Positions 1-8,400 of a DNA stretch of 19,835 nt are shown here, in pieces (within the stretch, counting starts at the first letter, position 1; the number at the start of each line of letters is the position of its first letter). Under the pieces are notes generated by a model. The model was not told where the DNA came from. It saw only the letters and a program-made list of their open reading frames with translations, and searched no databases. The DNA is from SLQH01 sp964612995 (GTDB taxonomy: Bacteria; Planctomycetota; UBA11346). The DNA lies in assembly GCA_964612995.1 (NCBI GenBank), contig CAZTGE010000077.1:1-19835 (forward strand), read 5' to 3'. A program made the position numbers and the translations under genes.

Positions 1-30
1 CGCCGAAAAGCGTTCCTCTGTCGGCCGGTC

Positions 31-52
31 GCCCAGCCAAGCCTGGCTGGGC
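31..52 (-). terminator. Inverted repeat, possible terminator of the kinase gene
   Basis: A perfect 9-bp inverted repeat (GCCCAGCCA / TGGCTGGGC) with a 4-base loop lies 94 bases beyond the stop codon of the minus-strand kinase gene. No T-run follows on either strand, so an intrinsic terminator is only possible. Nothing else in positions 1-145 could be recognised as a gene. Confidence 0.35.
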
Positions 53-145
53 TCCGGGCGCTGCAGGTGGACGGTTCTTGACCTTTGAGGGAGGCTTCTT
101 GCATGACACCAGTGCCGACGTCCGGTTGTGGACGAAGCTTGCGCG

Positions 146-1897
146 TTATCCTGCGTCGGGGACCACGATCAGCAAGCCGTTGCCAGCGGCCACGCCGTCG
201 GGACGGTGGATGCGCTCCGATCGGGCGTACCACAGGCCGGTGCGATAGAGCGCCTGGAGCTGGCGTTTCTCGCTCGGGTCGGGCAGGCGCAGGCCCAGGG
301 GGCGGTAGGCCTCCTGGACCGCCCGGACCACCTGGACGGTCAGGTCCTGGGCTTCGGCGTAGGGCTGTTCGGTGCCCCATCCGAGGGGCGGGTCGACGCT
401 CGGATCCTCGCGGATGACCCGGTCGACCTCTTGCCAACAGCAGATGTGGTGGTCGGGGGCGGGCCGGCCGTCGACCGTGGCGGTGAGATAGCCGGGGTGG
501 CGCGGGGAGCTGTCGCTGCTCCAGCTCGGAGGGTCGATGCCGTCCGTACGGACCTCGATCAGGGCGTAGTGGGCGCGCCGGCCGTCCCAGCGGGTCAGGG
601 CGTAGCGCCCGGCGCGATTGAAGAAGGCGGGGTTGTCGGGGCCATGCGCGTTGCCATTGACGTAGAGCACGCCGGCTCCGGGCAGCTCGAGCCGCGCCTG
701 GGCCGCGACCGGTTCGAGCACTGGCGCCAGCTCGCGGACGGTCCCGGGCGCCGAGGTGACGGCGCCGCTCCAGGTGCGCAGCGGTCCGAGACCGCGCGTG
801 CGCAGGCGCAGGTGGACCTCGGGGCGGGGCAGGCGCAGGCGCTGGTCCTCGATCGGCTGCCAGTCGCCGTCGTTGAAGGCGGCCGCGAGTGGATGGGTGC
901 TGACCAGTTGGACCATGCCGCCGCTCTGGGCGCCGATCGCGCTCGGTGGCGGCGCGGCGCGCGCGAGCAGCTGCCAACCGAGCAGCGCGGAGCCGACCAC
1001 CAGCACCATCGCCACCGCGGCCATCGCCAGCACCGTGCGGCCGGAGTGCTGGCGTATGCGCCCGCGATTGTCGAGTATCGCGTCGATCTGATCGAGGGAC
1101 GGGCGGCGCTCCGGGGTCTTGGCCAGGCACAGCTCGACCAGATTCGCGAGGTGCTTGCTGATGCCGGGGTCGATCTCGCGCAGGGGCTGGGGGGGCGTCT
1201 CCAGGTGCGCGCGCATCACGTCGAAGGGGGTCTTGCCGTTGAAGGGCGGCTTGCCGCTGAGCATGTGGTAGAGGGTGGCACCGAAGCTGTAGATGTCGGA
1301 GGGCGCTCCGGCGTTCTTGGTGTCACGGATCGCCTCGGGCGAGACGTACAGCGGGGTGCCGACCACCATGCCGGTGGCGGTGAGACGGTTGAGTTCGGGA
1401 TCATCGAGCTGGCGCGCGAGGCCGAGGTCCGCGATCTTCGCCCGTCCGTCGCGGGTCAGGAGGATGTTGTCCGGCTTGATGTCGCGATGGACCACGCCGT
1501 TGTCGTGGATCGCCCGTAGCCCTTGTGCGATCGCCGCGGCCAGCGGCAGGACCATCGATTGCTCGAGCCGGCCCTTCTTGTCGAGCAGGTCGCCGAGGCT
1601 CGAGCCGTCGACGTACTCCATCACTAGATAGGCGGTGCCGTCGCAGCAGCCGGAGTCCATCACCTGGACCACGTTGGCGTGCTGGATCCGGGCCGCGGTC
1701 TGGCCCTCGCGCAGGAACCGGCGAGCGAACTGCTCCGCGCGGTCGTCGAGGCGCCGGGGCAGCAGTTTGACCGCGACACGGGTGCCGAAGGATCGGTGGA
1801 TTCCGTGATAGACAGTGGCCATTCCCCCTTGGCCGAGGGGGGCGAGGATCTGGACATTGCCGAAAGTGCGACCGACGAGTGGATCGGCAGGGGCCAT
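146..1897 (-). CDS. Receptor-like Hanks-type Ser/Thr protein kinase (583 aa)
   Basis: Membrane-anchored eukaryotic-like Ser/Thr kinase. The cytoplasmic kinase domain (about residues 12-275) shows the glycine loop LGQGGMATV (21-29), VAVK with Lys44, Glu64, the catalytic loop HRDIKPDN (137-144), DLG (157-159), SPE (186-188), Asp201 in SDIYSFG and Arg265. The metal-binding motif is DLG rather than the usual DFG, which many bacterial kinases tolerate. One membrane helix spans about 289-312, followed by a 270-residue extracytoplasmic part. That part contains a PEGA-like stretch (GAGVLYVNG) and a distal segment with GLRLPDPSEKRQL, faintly like formylglycine-generating-enzyme-type sensor domains; this is a weak inference. 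No Shine-Dalgarno sequence precedes the ATG, but a -10-like TAGCAT lies six bases upstream, so a leaderless mRNA is likely. The sensed ligand and the kinase substrates are unknown. Confidence 0.93.
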   Translation of the reverse strand: MAPADPLVGRTFGNVQILAPLGQGGMATVYHGIHRSFGTRVAVKLLPRRLDDRAEQFARRFLREGQTAARIQHANVVQVMDSGCCDGTAYLVMEYVDGSSLGDLLDKKGRLEQSMVLPLAAAIAQGLRAIHDNGVVHRDIKPDNILLTRDGRAKIADLGLARQLDDPELNRLTATGMVVGTPLYVSPEAIRDTKNAGAPSDIYSFGATLYHMLSGKPPFNGKTPFDVMRAHLETPPQPLREIDPGISKHLANLVELCLAKTPERRPSLDQIDAILDNRGRIRQHSGRTVLAMAAVAMVLVVGSALLGWQLLARAAPPPSAIGAQSGGMVQLVSTHPLAAAFNDGDWQPIEDQRLRLPRPEVHLRLRTRGLGPLRTWSGAVTSAPGTVRELAPVLEPVAAQARLELPGAGVLYVNGNAHGPDNPAFFNRAGRYALTRWDGRRAHYALIEVRTDGIDPPSWSSDSSPRHPGYLTATVDGRPAPDHHICCWQEVDRVIREDPSVDPPLGWGTEQPYAEAQDLTVQVVRAVQEAYRPLGLRLPDPSEKRQLQALYRTGLWYARSERIHRPDGVAAGNGLLIVVPDAG

Positions 1898-1903
1898 GTG
1901 CCC

Positions 1904-1932
1904 ATGCTACCATCGATGCGGCCATCGGCCAG
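1904..1932 (-). promoter_or_regulatory. Candidate promoter for leaderless kinase mRNA
   Basis: On the minus strand TAGCAT (1904-1909) matches the -10 consensus at four of six bases. A weak -35-like CTGGCC sits 17 bases further upstream at 1927-1932. Six bases separate the -10 from the ATG, which would put the transcription start on the A of the start codon. The -35 is poor. Confidence 0.35.
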
Positions 1933-1980
1933 CGGTTTGGCCGGCCTCGCGACGGGTGGAGAGGGAGCGGTCGGCCCGGT

Positions 1981-2310
1981 TCAGGCGTTGGCGGCAGGTG
2001 TTTCGACCTCGGCCAGCCAGGCGCGCAGCTGGCGGCGGCAGGCTTCGAGGCGGCAGCCCGGTTTGGCGAGGTGGCCGATGGCCTTGTTGAGGCGCTCGGC
2101 GTCGACATCGAGCAGGGCGATGACGCAGATCAACTCGCGATCGCGCTGGCTGGGCGCGTTGGCGAGCAGGGCGGTGGTCGGTTCGCCGTCGACGTAGCGT
2201 CGTCGGGCCCAGTAGACGAGTTCCTCGATCGGGATGTGACAGAAGCAACGGGTGCTCTTCTCGAGGATCTCGAAAGCGATGTGTTTGTCAGCTGGGGCGA
2301 CGACATACAT
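1981..2310 (-). CDS. Hypothetical protein (109 aa)
   Basis: Not recognised. The start is ATG at 2310 (MYVVAPADKH) because GAGG lies six bases upstream. The open frame continues upstream to 2661, but that extension reads through the tRNA-Leu gene and is not coding. The protein looks soluble and largely helical, with Cys residues in TRCFCHIPIEE near residue 20-30, two more at about 48 and 76, and many Arg and Lys near the C-terminus. There is no signal peptide or membrane segment. It lies downstream of tRNA-Leu on the same strand and 83 bases upstream of the kinase gene. Codon use is like that of its neighbours. No function is proposed. Confidence 0.7.
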   Translation of the reverse strand: MYVVAPADKHIAFEILEKSTRCFCHIPIEELVYWARRRYVDGEPTTALLANAPSQRDRELICVIALLDVDAERLNKAIGHLAKPGCRLEACRRQLRAWLAEVETPAANA

Positions 2311-2493
2311 GGGCGACCTCGATCCGACCTGACGGTCCACGCCTGGACACAACCGATCCACGTCATCAGACGCGGGTATGTTGGGGTGATTCGCGCCGGG
2401 TCCCCACCATCGAAGCAGACGCCGGCAGGTGGCTGATGTTTCCCCGCAACCCGCATGCCTTGCACGGCGCAGGTCGGGTGCCGGGCGGATATG

Positions 2494-2527
2494 AAGACGG
2501 CCCCCCGCTGGCGCGGAGGGCCGTTTT
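2494..2527 (-). terminator. Terminator hairpin after tRNA-Leu
   Basis: A hairpin of about 15 bp with one C/A mismatch (arms 2494-2508 and 2513-2527, loop 2509-2512) starts five bases beyond the CCA end of tRNA-Leu. On the minus strand it is followed by the T-rich CTTCATAT; on the plus strand TTTTCGT overlaps and follows it. It is probably the tRNA terminator and may work in both directions. Confidence 0.6.
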
Positions 2528-2531
2528 CGTC

Positions 2532-2619
2532 TGGTACCCGGGAGAGGACTCGAACCTCCACGGGGATTACCCCCACTAGCACCTGAAGCTAGCGCGTCTG
2601 CCAATTCCGCCACCCGGGC
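2532..2619 (-). tRNA. tRNA-Leu (anticodon CAG)
   Basis: The reverse complement folds into a class II tRNA. The acceptor stem is GCCCGGG paired with CCCGGGT, with discriminator A73 and an encoded CCA. The D-arm is of the GGCGGAATTGGCAGAC type. The perfect anticodon stem CTAGC/GCTAG carries loop TTCAGGT, giving anticodon CAG at 2583-2585. A long variable arm (GGGG/CCCC) and T-loop TTCGAGT follow, so it reads CUG codons. The D-arm and anticodon arm closely match typical bacterial tRNA-Leu(CAG). The terminal acceptor pair is a G1-U72 wobble rather than the usual G-C. Confidence 0.97.
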
Positions 2620-2633
2620 GCGGCGAAGGCGGG

Positions 2634-2661
2634 AGCATGCTGGGCGCGCCGGGTCAGTCAA
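2634..2661 (-). promoter_or_regulatory. Promoter of tRNA-Leu
   Basis: On the minus strand a -35 TTGACT (2656-2661) and a -10-like CATGCT (2634-2639) are separated by 16 bases. A GC-rich discriminator follows, as is usual for stable RNA promoters. The predicted start is near 2627, about eight bases before the mature tRNA end. Confidence 0.6.
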
Positions 2662-2722
2662 GGGCTTTGCCTGGGCATGATCGGTGGCGTACGTTCGCGC
2701 GCCAGGCTGCGGCGGTTGCCCC

Positions 2723-2749
2723 TTGGCGAGGCGCAGCGACGGCTACACT
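2723..2749 (+). promoter_or_regulatory. Candidate promoter of the second kinase gene
   Basis: TACACT (2744-2749) is a fair -10 element, and TTGGCG (2723-2728) lies 15 bases upstream as a possible -35. The -10 ends eight bases before the chosen ATG, so the transcript would start at or just before the start codon. The 15-base spacer is short for a sigma70 promoter. Confidence 0.4.
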
Positions 2750-2757
2750 GCCACGGG

Positions 2758-3831
2758 ATGGCGACGACCCTCAAAGACAGGCGATTGCGCAAGGGCGAAA
2801 CCATCGCATCGCGCTATCAGGTGGTACGACGATTGGGCGAAGGCGGGGCCGGTTCGGTCTACCGCTGCCGCGACCTGAAGACCGAAGGCGACGAAGTCGC
2901 GGTCAAGGTGCTCGAGAATCTCGAGGACATGCCGCGTTTCCGCCGCGAAGCGCGGGTGATGGCCAAGACCCGTCATCCGCACGTGGTCCAGTTGCTCGGC
3001 CGTGGGGTGCACGAGGGCGAGATGCCCTATCTGGTGCTCGAGTACATGGATGGCGGCAGTGTGCGCGATCTGCTGGATCGCCGGGGGAAGGTGCCGGTCG
3101 AAGAGGCCTGCTGGATCCTGATGCAGTCGATCTCCGGACTCAAGGCGACCAAATCGGTCCATCGCGATCTCAAGCCCGAGAACCTGCTGATGAGCAAGGG
3201 CGCCAAGGGGCGGGGAGTCACACTCATGCCCGGCGACGTCGAAAACGGCGCCGTGCTCAAGGTGGCCGACTTCGGCCTCGCCAAGTCGCGCGCGCGCGAC
3301 TCGCTCTCGCTCACCCATACCGGTCAGGTGATGGGCACGCCGGTGTACATGAGCCCGGAGCAGTGCAAGAACACCAAGCGGGTGAGTGTGAAGACGGACA
3401 TCTACGCCTTGGGGGTCATCCTCTACGAGCTGACCGCCGGCAAACCGCCGTTCGACGCGAACAACATCTACGACATCATGAACATGCACTGTAGCGAGAA
3501 GCCCAAGCTCGGCCGTGTTCCCGCCGAGCTGCGGCCGATCGTGGCCCGCTGCCTGCAGAAGAAGCCGGGCAGCCGGTACCCCACCCTGGCCGCGCTCGAG
3601 CGGGAGCTCGAACGGGTCTCCGGTCTGCGCAACGAGGAGAAGCCGGGCTCGGGTCTGAAGCTGTTCATCGGCGTGGTCATCCTGTGCGCGATCGCCGCCG
3701 CGGGCATCATGTTCCGCGATCAGGTGGTCGGCTGGTATCACCAGGTCATGGACCGGGTCGATCAGGCCGTCGGCGACGACGCCGACACGAGCGACGCGGA
3801 GGCGCCTCAGGACGCCCCGGCCACGCCCTGA
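2758..3831 (+). CDS. Membrane-anchored Hanks-type Ser/Thr protein kinase (357 aa)
   Basis: Second eukaryotic-like kinase. The domain (about residues 20-290) has the glycine loop LGEGGAGSV (26-34), VAVK with Lys50, Glu64, HRDLKPEN (135-142), DFG (171-173), SPE (199-201) and TDIYALG near 213-219. About a dozen extra residues lie between the catalytic loop and DFG. One membrane helix spans about 300-318, followed by a short, acidic, extracytoplasmic tail of about 39 residues, so it is unlikely to bind a large ligand itself. The start is taken at 2758 (MATTLKDRR) because upstream residues of the longer frame are unlike any kinase and the family homology begins just after it. There is no clear Shine-Dalgarno sequence. 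The kinase points away from the first kinase, with tRNA-Leu and the small hypothetical gene between them. Its substrates are not apparent. Confidence 0.93.
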   Translation: MATTLKDRRLRKGETIASRYQVVRRLGEGGAGSVYRCRDLKTEGDEVAVKVLENLEDMPRFRREARVMAKTRHPHVVQLLGRGVHEGEMPYLVLEYMDGGSVRDLLDRRGKVPVEEACWILMQSISGLKATKSVHRDLKPENLLMSKGAKGRGVTLMPGDVENGAVLKVADFGLAKSRARDSLSLTHTGQVMGTPVYMSPEQCKNTKRVSVKTDIYALGVILYELTAGKPPFDANNIYDIMNMHCSEKPKLGRVPAELRPIVARCLQKKPGSRYPTLAALERELERVSGLRNEEKPGSGLKLFIGVVILCAIAAAGIMFRDQVVGWYHQVMDRVDQAVGDDADTSDAEAPQDAPATP

Positions 3832-3837
3832 GGCGCC
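3801..3837 (+). terminator. Inverted repeat spanning the kinase stop codon
   Basis: A perfect 11-bp inverted repeat (GGCGCCTCAGG 3801-3811, CCTGAGGCGCC 3827-3837) with a 15-base loop includes the last codons and the TGA stop. No T-run follows, so it may be a Rho-independent-like pause, an mRNA 3' stabiliser, or chance in GC-rich DNA. Confidence 0.4.
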
Positions 3838-3931
3838 GGGCCCGGGCACGCCGCACACCGGGCCGGTACGCGGCGGCGATGGCGATCCGTCATTCATAGC
3901 GCGCACGCCGCCAGAGCCCATCATCCGGCCC

Positions 3932-3958
3932 TTGCACCGTCAGTGGCCGCAGGACACT
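3932..3958 (+). promoter_or_regulatory. Weak candidate promoter of the glycosidase gene
   Basis: TTGCAC (3932-3937) and GACACT (3953-3958) are 15 bases apart, and the -10-like box ends seven bases before the ATG of the GH1 gene. The geometry repeats that of the upstream kinase gene, but both hexamers are imperfect. Confidence 0.25.
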
Positions 3959-3965
3959 GCGGAGC

Positions 3966-5333
3966 ATGAGCGCATACAGTTTTCCATCGGATTTCATGTG
4001 GGGTGTGGCCACCGCCGCCTATCAGATCGAGGGTGCCCATGCGGCGGATGGCCGCGGGCCGAGCGTCTGGGATACCCACAGCGCCACGCCCGGTCGGGTC
4101 GCGGGTGGCGATACCGGGATGATCGCCTGCGACCACTATCACCGCTTCCGTGAAGACGTGGCCCTGATGGCAGAGCTCGGGGTCAAGCACTACCGCTTCT
4201 CCATCGCCTGGCCACGGATCCTGCCCGAAGGCACCGGCGCAGTGAACGAGGCCGGGATCGACTTCTACAAGCGCCTGGTCGATTGTCTGCTCGAGCACGG
4301 GATCACTCCGCACGCGACGCTGTTCCACTGGGACAGCCCGCAGGCGCTCGAGGAGCGTTACGGCTCCTGGCGCAGCCGGCAGATGGCGGTCGATTTCGCC
4401 GGATACGCCACGGCGACGGTGTCCCGGCTCGGCGATCGCATCACCAGCTGGATGACCCTCAACGAGATCAAGTGCTTCACCTATGCCGGCTACGGTGTCG
4501 GCAGGCCGGGGCGCCATGCGCCGGGCACCGCCCTGGGCAGCAAGCAGGAATTGCAGCAGACGGTGCATCACGCCCTGCTTGCCCACGGGATGGGCACCCA
4601 GGCGATCCGCGCCGCGAGTCCCGGGCCCTGCCGGGTGGCGCTGGTCGACGACTTCCGCGTCCCGGTGCCGGTGATCGAAGACGAAGCGCATATCGCAGCC
4701 TGCGGCGACGCGCTGCGGCACATCAACGGCGAGATCCTCGTACCCGCCCTCACCGGGGCCTACGATCCGCTGCGCCTGCGCGAGCTCGGGCCCGACGCCC
4801 CGCATATCGCCGACGGTGACCTGGCGATCATCAACCAGCCGCTCGATGCGCTGGGTCTGAACGTCTACTTCGGTGTCTACGTCGAGCCCTGTGCGTGCGA
4901 GCGCGGCTATCGCTGCGTCGACTACCCGGCCGGCTATCCGCACATGGACACCTCCTGGCTCAACGTGGTGCCGTCGTGCGTCTACTGGGGCCCGCGGCTG
5001 GTCGCGGAGGCGTTGGGGCGCCGCGATCTGCCGGTATTCATCAGCGAGAACGGGTGCGCCTGTCCGGACACGCTCAGCCCCGATGGGCGGGTGCACGATC
5101 TCGATCGGATCTTCTACCTGCGGCAGCATTTCCGCCAGGCCCATCGTGCCGTGACCGAGGGCTACGCACTTGAAGGCTACTTCGTGTGGAGCTTCATGGA
5201 CAACTTCGAGTGGGCCGAGGGTTACGCCAAGCGCTTCGGCATCACCTATGTCGACTACGAGACCCAGCGCCGCATCCCCAAGGATTCCTTTCGCTGGTAT
5301 CAGCAGGTACTGCGCGAGAACCGGGTGGTCTGA
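3966..5333 (+). CDS. GH1 family beta-glucosidase (455 aa)
   Basis: Glycoside hydrolase family 1, a retaining (beta/alpha)8-barrel enzyme that removes terminal beta-linked glucose or related sugars from oligosaccharides. Length and motifs are typical: FPSDFMWGVATAAYQIEG at the N-terminus with Gln20, FHWD with His121, acid/base Glu167 in TLNE, nucleophile Glu361 in ISENG, and the aglycone/glycone-binding VWSFMDNFEWAEGY with Trp408, Glu415 and Trp416. The residue after the acid/base is Ile instead of the common Pro (TLNEIK versus TLNEP). No signal peptide is seen, so it is cytoplasmic. It precedes the large phosphorylase gene by 78 bases on the same strand, which points to shared beta-glucoside catabolism. 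Substrate (beta-glucoside, galactoside or 6-phospho form) cannot be fixed from sequence alone. Confidence 0.95.
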   Translation: MSAYSFPSDFMWGVATAAYQIEGAHAADGRGPSVWDTHSATPGRVAGGDTGMIACDHYHRFREDVALMAELGVKHYRFSIAWPRILPEGTGAVNEAGIDFYKRLVDCLLEHGITPHATLFHWDSPQALEERYGSWRSRQMAVDFAGYATATVSRLGDRITSWMTLNEIKCFTYAGYGVGRPGRHAPGTALGSKQELQQTVHHALLAHGMGTQAIRAASPGPCRVALVDDFRVPVPVIEDEAHIAACGDALRHINGEILVPALTGAYDPLRLRELGPDAPHIADGDLAIINQPLDALGLNVYFGVYVEPCACERGYRCVDYPAGYPHMDTSWLNVVPSCVYWGPRLVAEALGRRDLPVFISENGCACPDTLSPDGRVHDLDRIFYLRQHFRQAHRAVTEGYALEGYFVWSFMDNFEWAEGYAKRFGITYVDYETQRRIPKDSFRWYQQVLRENRVV

Positions 5334-5361
5334 GCTCGCGTATCACGATGGCGGCCGGCGC

Positions 5362-5400
5362 CCGGTGTCCGCGGCGGCTCGCCCGCGCTGCGGACACCGG
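5362..5400 (+). promoter_or_regulatory. Intercistronic hairpin touching the phosphorylase ribosome-binding site
   Basis: A perfect 11-bp inverted repeat (CCGGTGTCCGC 5362-5372, GCGGACACCGG 5390-5400) with a 17-base loop lies between the GH1 and phosphorylase genes. Its last two bases are the first two of the Shine-Dalgarno GGAGGAG (5399-5405), which sits six bases before the ATG at 5412. It could tune translation, protect processed mRNA or pause transcription. Confidence 0.5.
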
Positions 5401-5411
5401 AGGAGCTGGCG

Positions 5412-8400
5412 ATGCAGGATGTGCGTTACGAAACGGGTCCCGATGGCTCCTGGGTGGTCCACGGCTACAACCGGGCCAAGGCCTGTTCCTCGTTCCTTTC
5501 GGGCATCGCCGGGGTCTGGGGTGTGCCGACCTGGGCCTACTACGTCAACCGCGGCCAGGCGGTATGCACCTTCGGCGTGCGCGACAAGGATCACTGCCTG
5601 ATGGAGTTCGACTCCGCGCGGCTGCACCAGCACCGCGCGGCGCTCGAGGGTTTGCGTACCTTCATCCGCCTGGCCGACGGGCGTTTCTACGAGCCGTTTC
5701 GTACGACCAACCGCTATCGCGTCGACAACCGTCTGATCGTCCGTCCGCATGCACTCGAGCTGGTCGAGGACAACCACCAACTCGGCCTGCGCATCCGCGT
5801 ACGCTACGCCACCCTGGCCGAGGAGGACTTCCCCGCGCTGCTGCGGGTGGTCGAGCTGACCAACACCGGCGACGGTCCGCTGGCCGGCGAGGTGATCGAC
5901 GGCTGTCCGCGTTTCATCACCCTCGGCATGGAGTTCATGCTGCTCAAGCTGTTGCCATTCGTCAGCGAGGGCTATCTCGAGGTGCTCGACCGCGAGGCAG
6001 GTTCGCCGTTCATCCGCATGAAGGCCTTGGCTTCGGACGACTGGCAGATCCAGACCGTCGATTCCGGCAATTTCTTCGCCGCCGCCGCCGGCAGCGGCGA
6101 TGCGCGTCGGCTGCTGACCCCGATCGTCGACCAGGAGGCGGTGTTCGGTGAGGTCGGCGATTTCATCGAACCCTACCGCTTCGCGGCGACCGGCTTCGAC
6201 CCCGATTGCTTCCAGGGCACGGAATGTCAGACCTGCAGCGCCTTCGCGTACATGCCCTTGTCGCTGCGCGCGGGTCAGAGCGAGCGCATCGACGCGCTGT
6301 TCGGCAGCGTGCGCCATCGCGACCGCTTGCCGGCGATCCGCCAGCGCCTGCTCGCGGCGGATTTCGGCGAGCGCAAGCTCACGGCAGCCAAGCGGGTGAG
6401 CGACGGCATCCGCGGCCGCTGCTTCGTGCGGTGTGGTGCGCCAGAGCTCGAGGCCTACATCCCCCAGACCTACCTCGACAACGTGCTGCGTGGTGGTCTG
6501 CCGCTGACCCTCGCCGGGTCCGGAGAGGCGGCATGCGTGTTCCACGTCTACTCGCGTAAGCACGGCGACCTCGAGCGCGACTACAACATGTTCAATCTCT
6601 CGGCGACCTGGTTCAGTCAGGGCAACGGTAATTTCCGTGACGTGAACCAGAACCGCCGTCATGACCCCTGGTTCAACCCCGACGTCGGCGACGCCAACGT
6701 GCGGCGCTTTTTCGATCTGCTCCAGCTCGATGGCTACAACCCGCTGCTGTGCACCGGGACCCGTTTCCGGATCGCCGACCCGGTCGCCTGCCGCGGCGAC
6801 ATCGCCGCCGCCTTCGACGCGGCGACCGCCGACGCGGTGGCCGCGGCCACCGCCGCACCGTTCGACCCGGGTTCGCTGTTCCTCGCGCTCGAGGACCACG
6901 GTGCGGTTCCGGCTGAGCGCGAACGCCTGCTCAGTGCGGTGCTCGCGCACAGCGAGTCCTTCGCCGAGGCCGAGTTCGTCCAGGGATACTGGACCGACCA
7001 CTGGATCTACAATTTCGACCTGCTCGACGCCTTCGTCGCGATCTTCCCCGAACGACTGCGCGACCTGCTGCTCGATGACCCGAGTTTCACCTACTACGAC
7101 ACCCACGTCCGGGTGCTGCCGCGCAGCGCGCGTTACGTCCGCCTCGACAACGGCGAGATCGTGCAGGCAGAGGCGCTCGACGAAGACGGCGCAGCCAAGC
7201 GCGCGATGATCGCCGGGCGCAGCATGGACCCGCATCGCGTGCGTAGCGCGCACGGGCGCGGCCCGGTCTATCGCTGCACCTTGCTGCAGAAGATCCTCTG
7301 TCTGCTGGTCAACAAGCTCGCCTCGATCGCTCCCTCGGGCATCGGCATCGACATGGAGGCGGGCCGGCCCGGCTGGCACGATTCGATCAACGGCCTGCCG
7401 GGGCTGTTCGGGTCGAGCACCTCCGAAGTGTTCCACCTGCTACGGGTGCTGCGTTGGCTCGCCACCACCCTCGACGCCTGCGCGCTCGACAGCGACTTCG
7501 TCCAGAGCGTGCCCGAGGAGCTGGCGGTGTTCCTCGATGTGGTGATCGAGGAGCTCGAGCGCTGGGTCGACGCGAGCGACGAGCAGCGCGATCATCTCTA
7601 CTGGGACTGCACCGCGGCGGCCAAGGAGCTCTACCGCGAGGCGACCTACATGGGCCTCGCCGGCAACGAACGTCCGCTCAGCGGCGCGCGCATCGCCCGG
7701 TTGCTCGAACTCGCGCAGCGGCGGCTGGAGGCCGCGATCGCTGCCGCGCGCGACCCGCAGACCGGCATCTACGCGACCTACGTCCGTCACCGGCCGGTGG
7801 CATGGGATCCGGTGCGTGACGATGAGGGCCAGCCGGTCGTCCATCCTCGCGGGCAGTGCGTGCGCATCGACCGCTTCGAGCACCACTTGTTGCCGGCCTT
7901 CCTCGAAGCGCCGACCCACGCTCTGCGCACGGGCTGGGCCGCCGGCCCGGCGGCGAAGGAGCTCTACGCCGCGATCCGTTCCGGTCCGCTCTACGACCGT
8001 GAGCTGGGGATGTATCTGGTCAGCGACAGCATCGCGGCCGAGGGACCGGGGGTCGGTCGGATCTGGGCCTGGGCCCCCGGATGGTTCGAGAACGAGAACG
8101 TGTTCCTCCATCTCGAGCACAAATACCTGCTCGGCTGCCTGCACGCCGGGCTGATAGACGAGTTCTTCGCCGACCTGCGCGCCTGCGCGCTGCCGTTCCA
8201 GGACCTGGAACGCTACGGCCGCAACCCCTTCGAGAACGCCTCGTTCATCATGAGCTCGCGCCACTCGCGACCGCATTATCGCGGCCGGGGGTTCCAGCCG
8301 CGATCCTCGGGTACCACCGCCGAGGTGCTGGAGCTGTTCCTGGTGATGAGTTTCGGTGAGCGGCCCTTCGCCTGGGTCGATGGCGCACTCGAGTTGCGCC

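Noticed and set aside
128..1519. 463-codon open frame opposite the first kinase
   Set aside because: It is antisense to an intact kinase domain with all motifs; the frame is open because of GC-rich codon use.
2311..2661. N-terminal extension of the 109-residue hypothetical protein
   Set aside because: It reads through tRNA-Leu (the VAELADALASGAS peptide is the usual translation of a leucine tRNA), and the good ribosome-binding site is at the internal ATG at 2310.
2743..3924. 393-codon open frame antisense to the second kinase
   Set aside because: The sense strand encodes a complete kinase; the antisense product resembles no family.
3921..5144. 407-codon open frame antisense to the GH1 gene
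   Set aside because: Shadow of a gene with intact catalytic motifs and no ribosome-binding site of its own.
6070..6108. GCC/GGC trinucleotide run that looks like a tandem repeat
   Set aside because: It is coding sequence for a short Ala-Gly-rich loop of the phosphorylase, with no longer unit.
5343..7436. 697-codon open frame antisense to the phosphorylase gene
   Set aside because: Length alone is not evidence at this GC content; composition is rich in Arg, Val, Glu and His as expected for a complementary frame.
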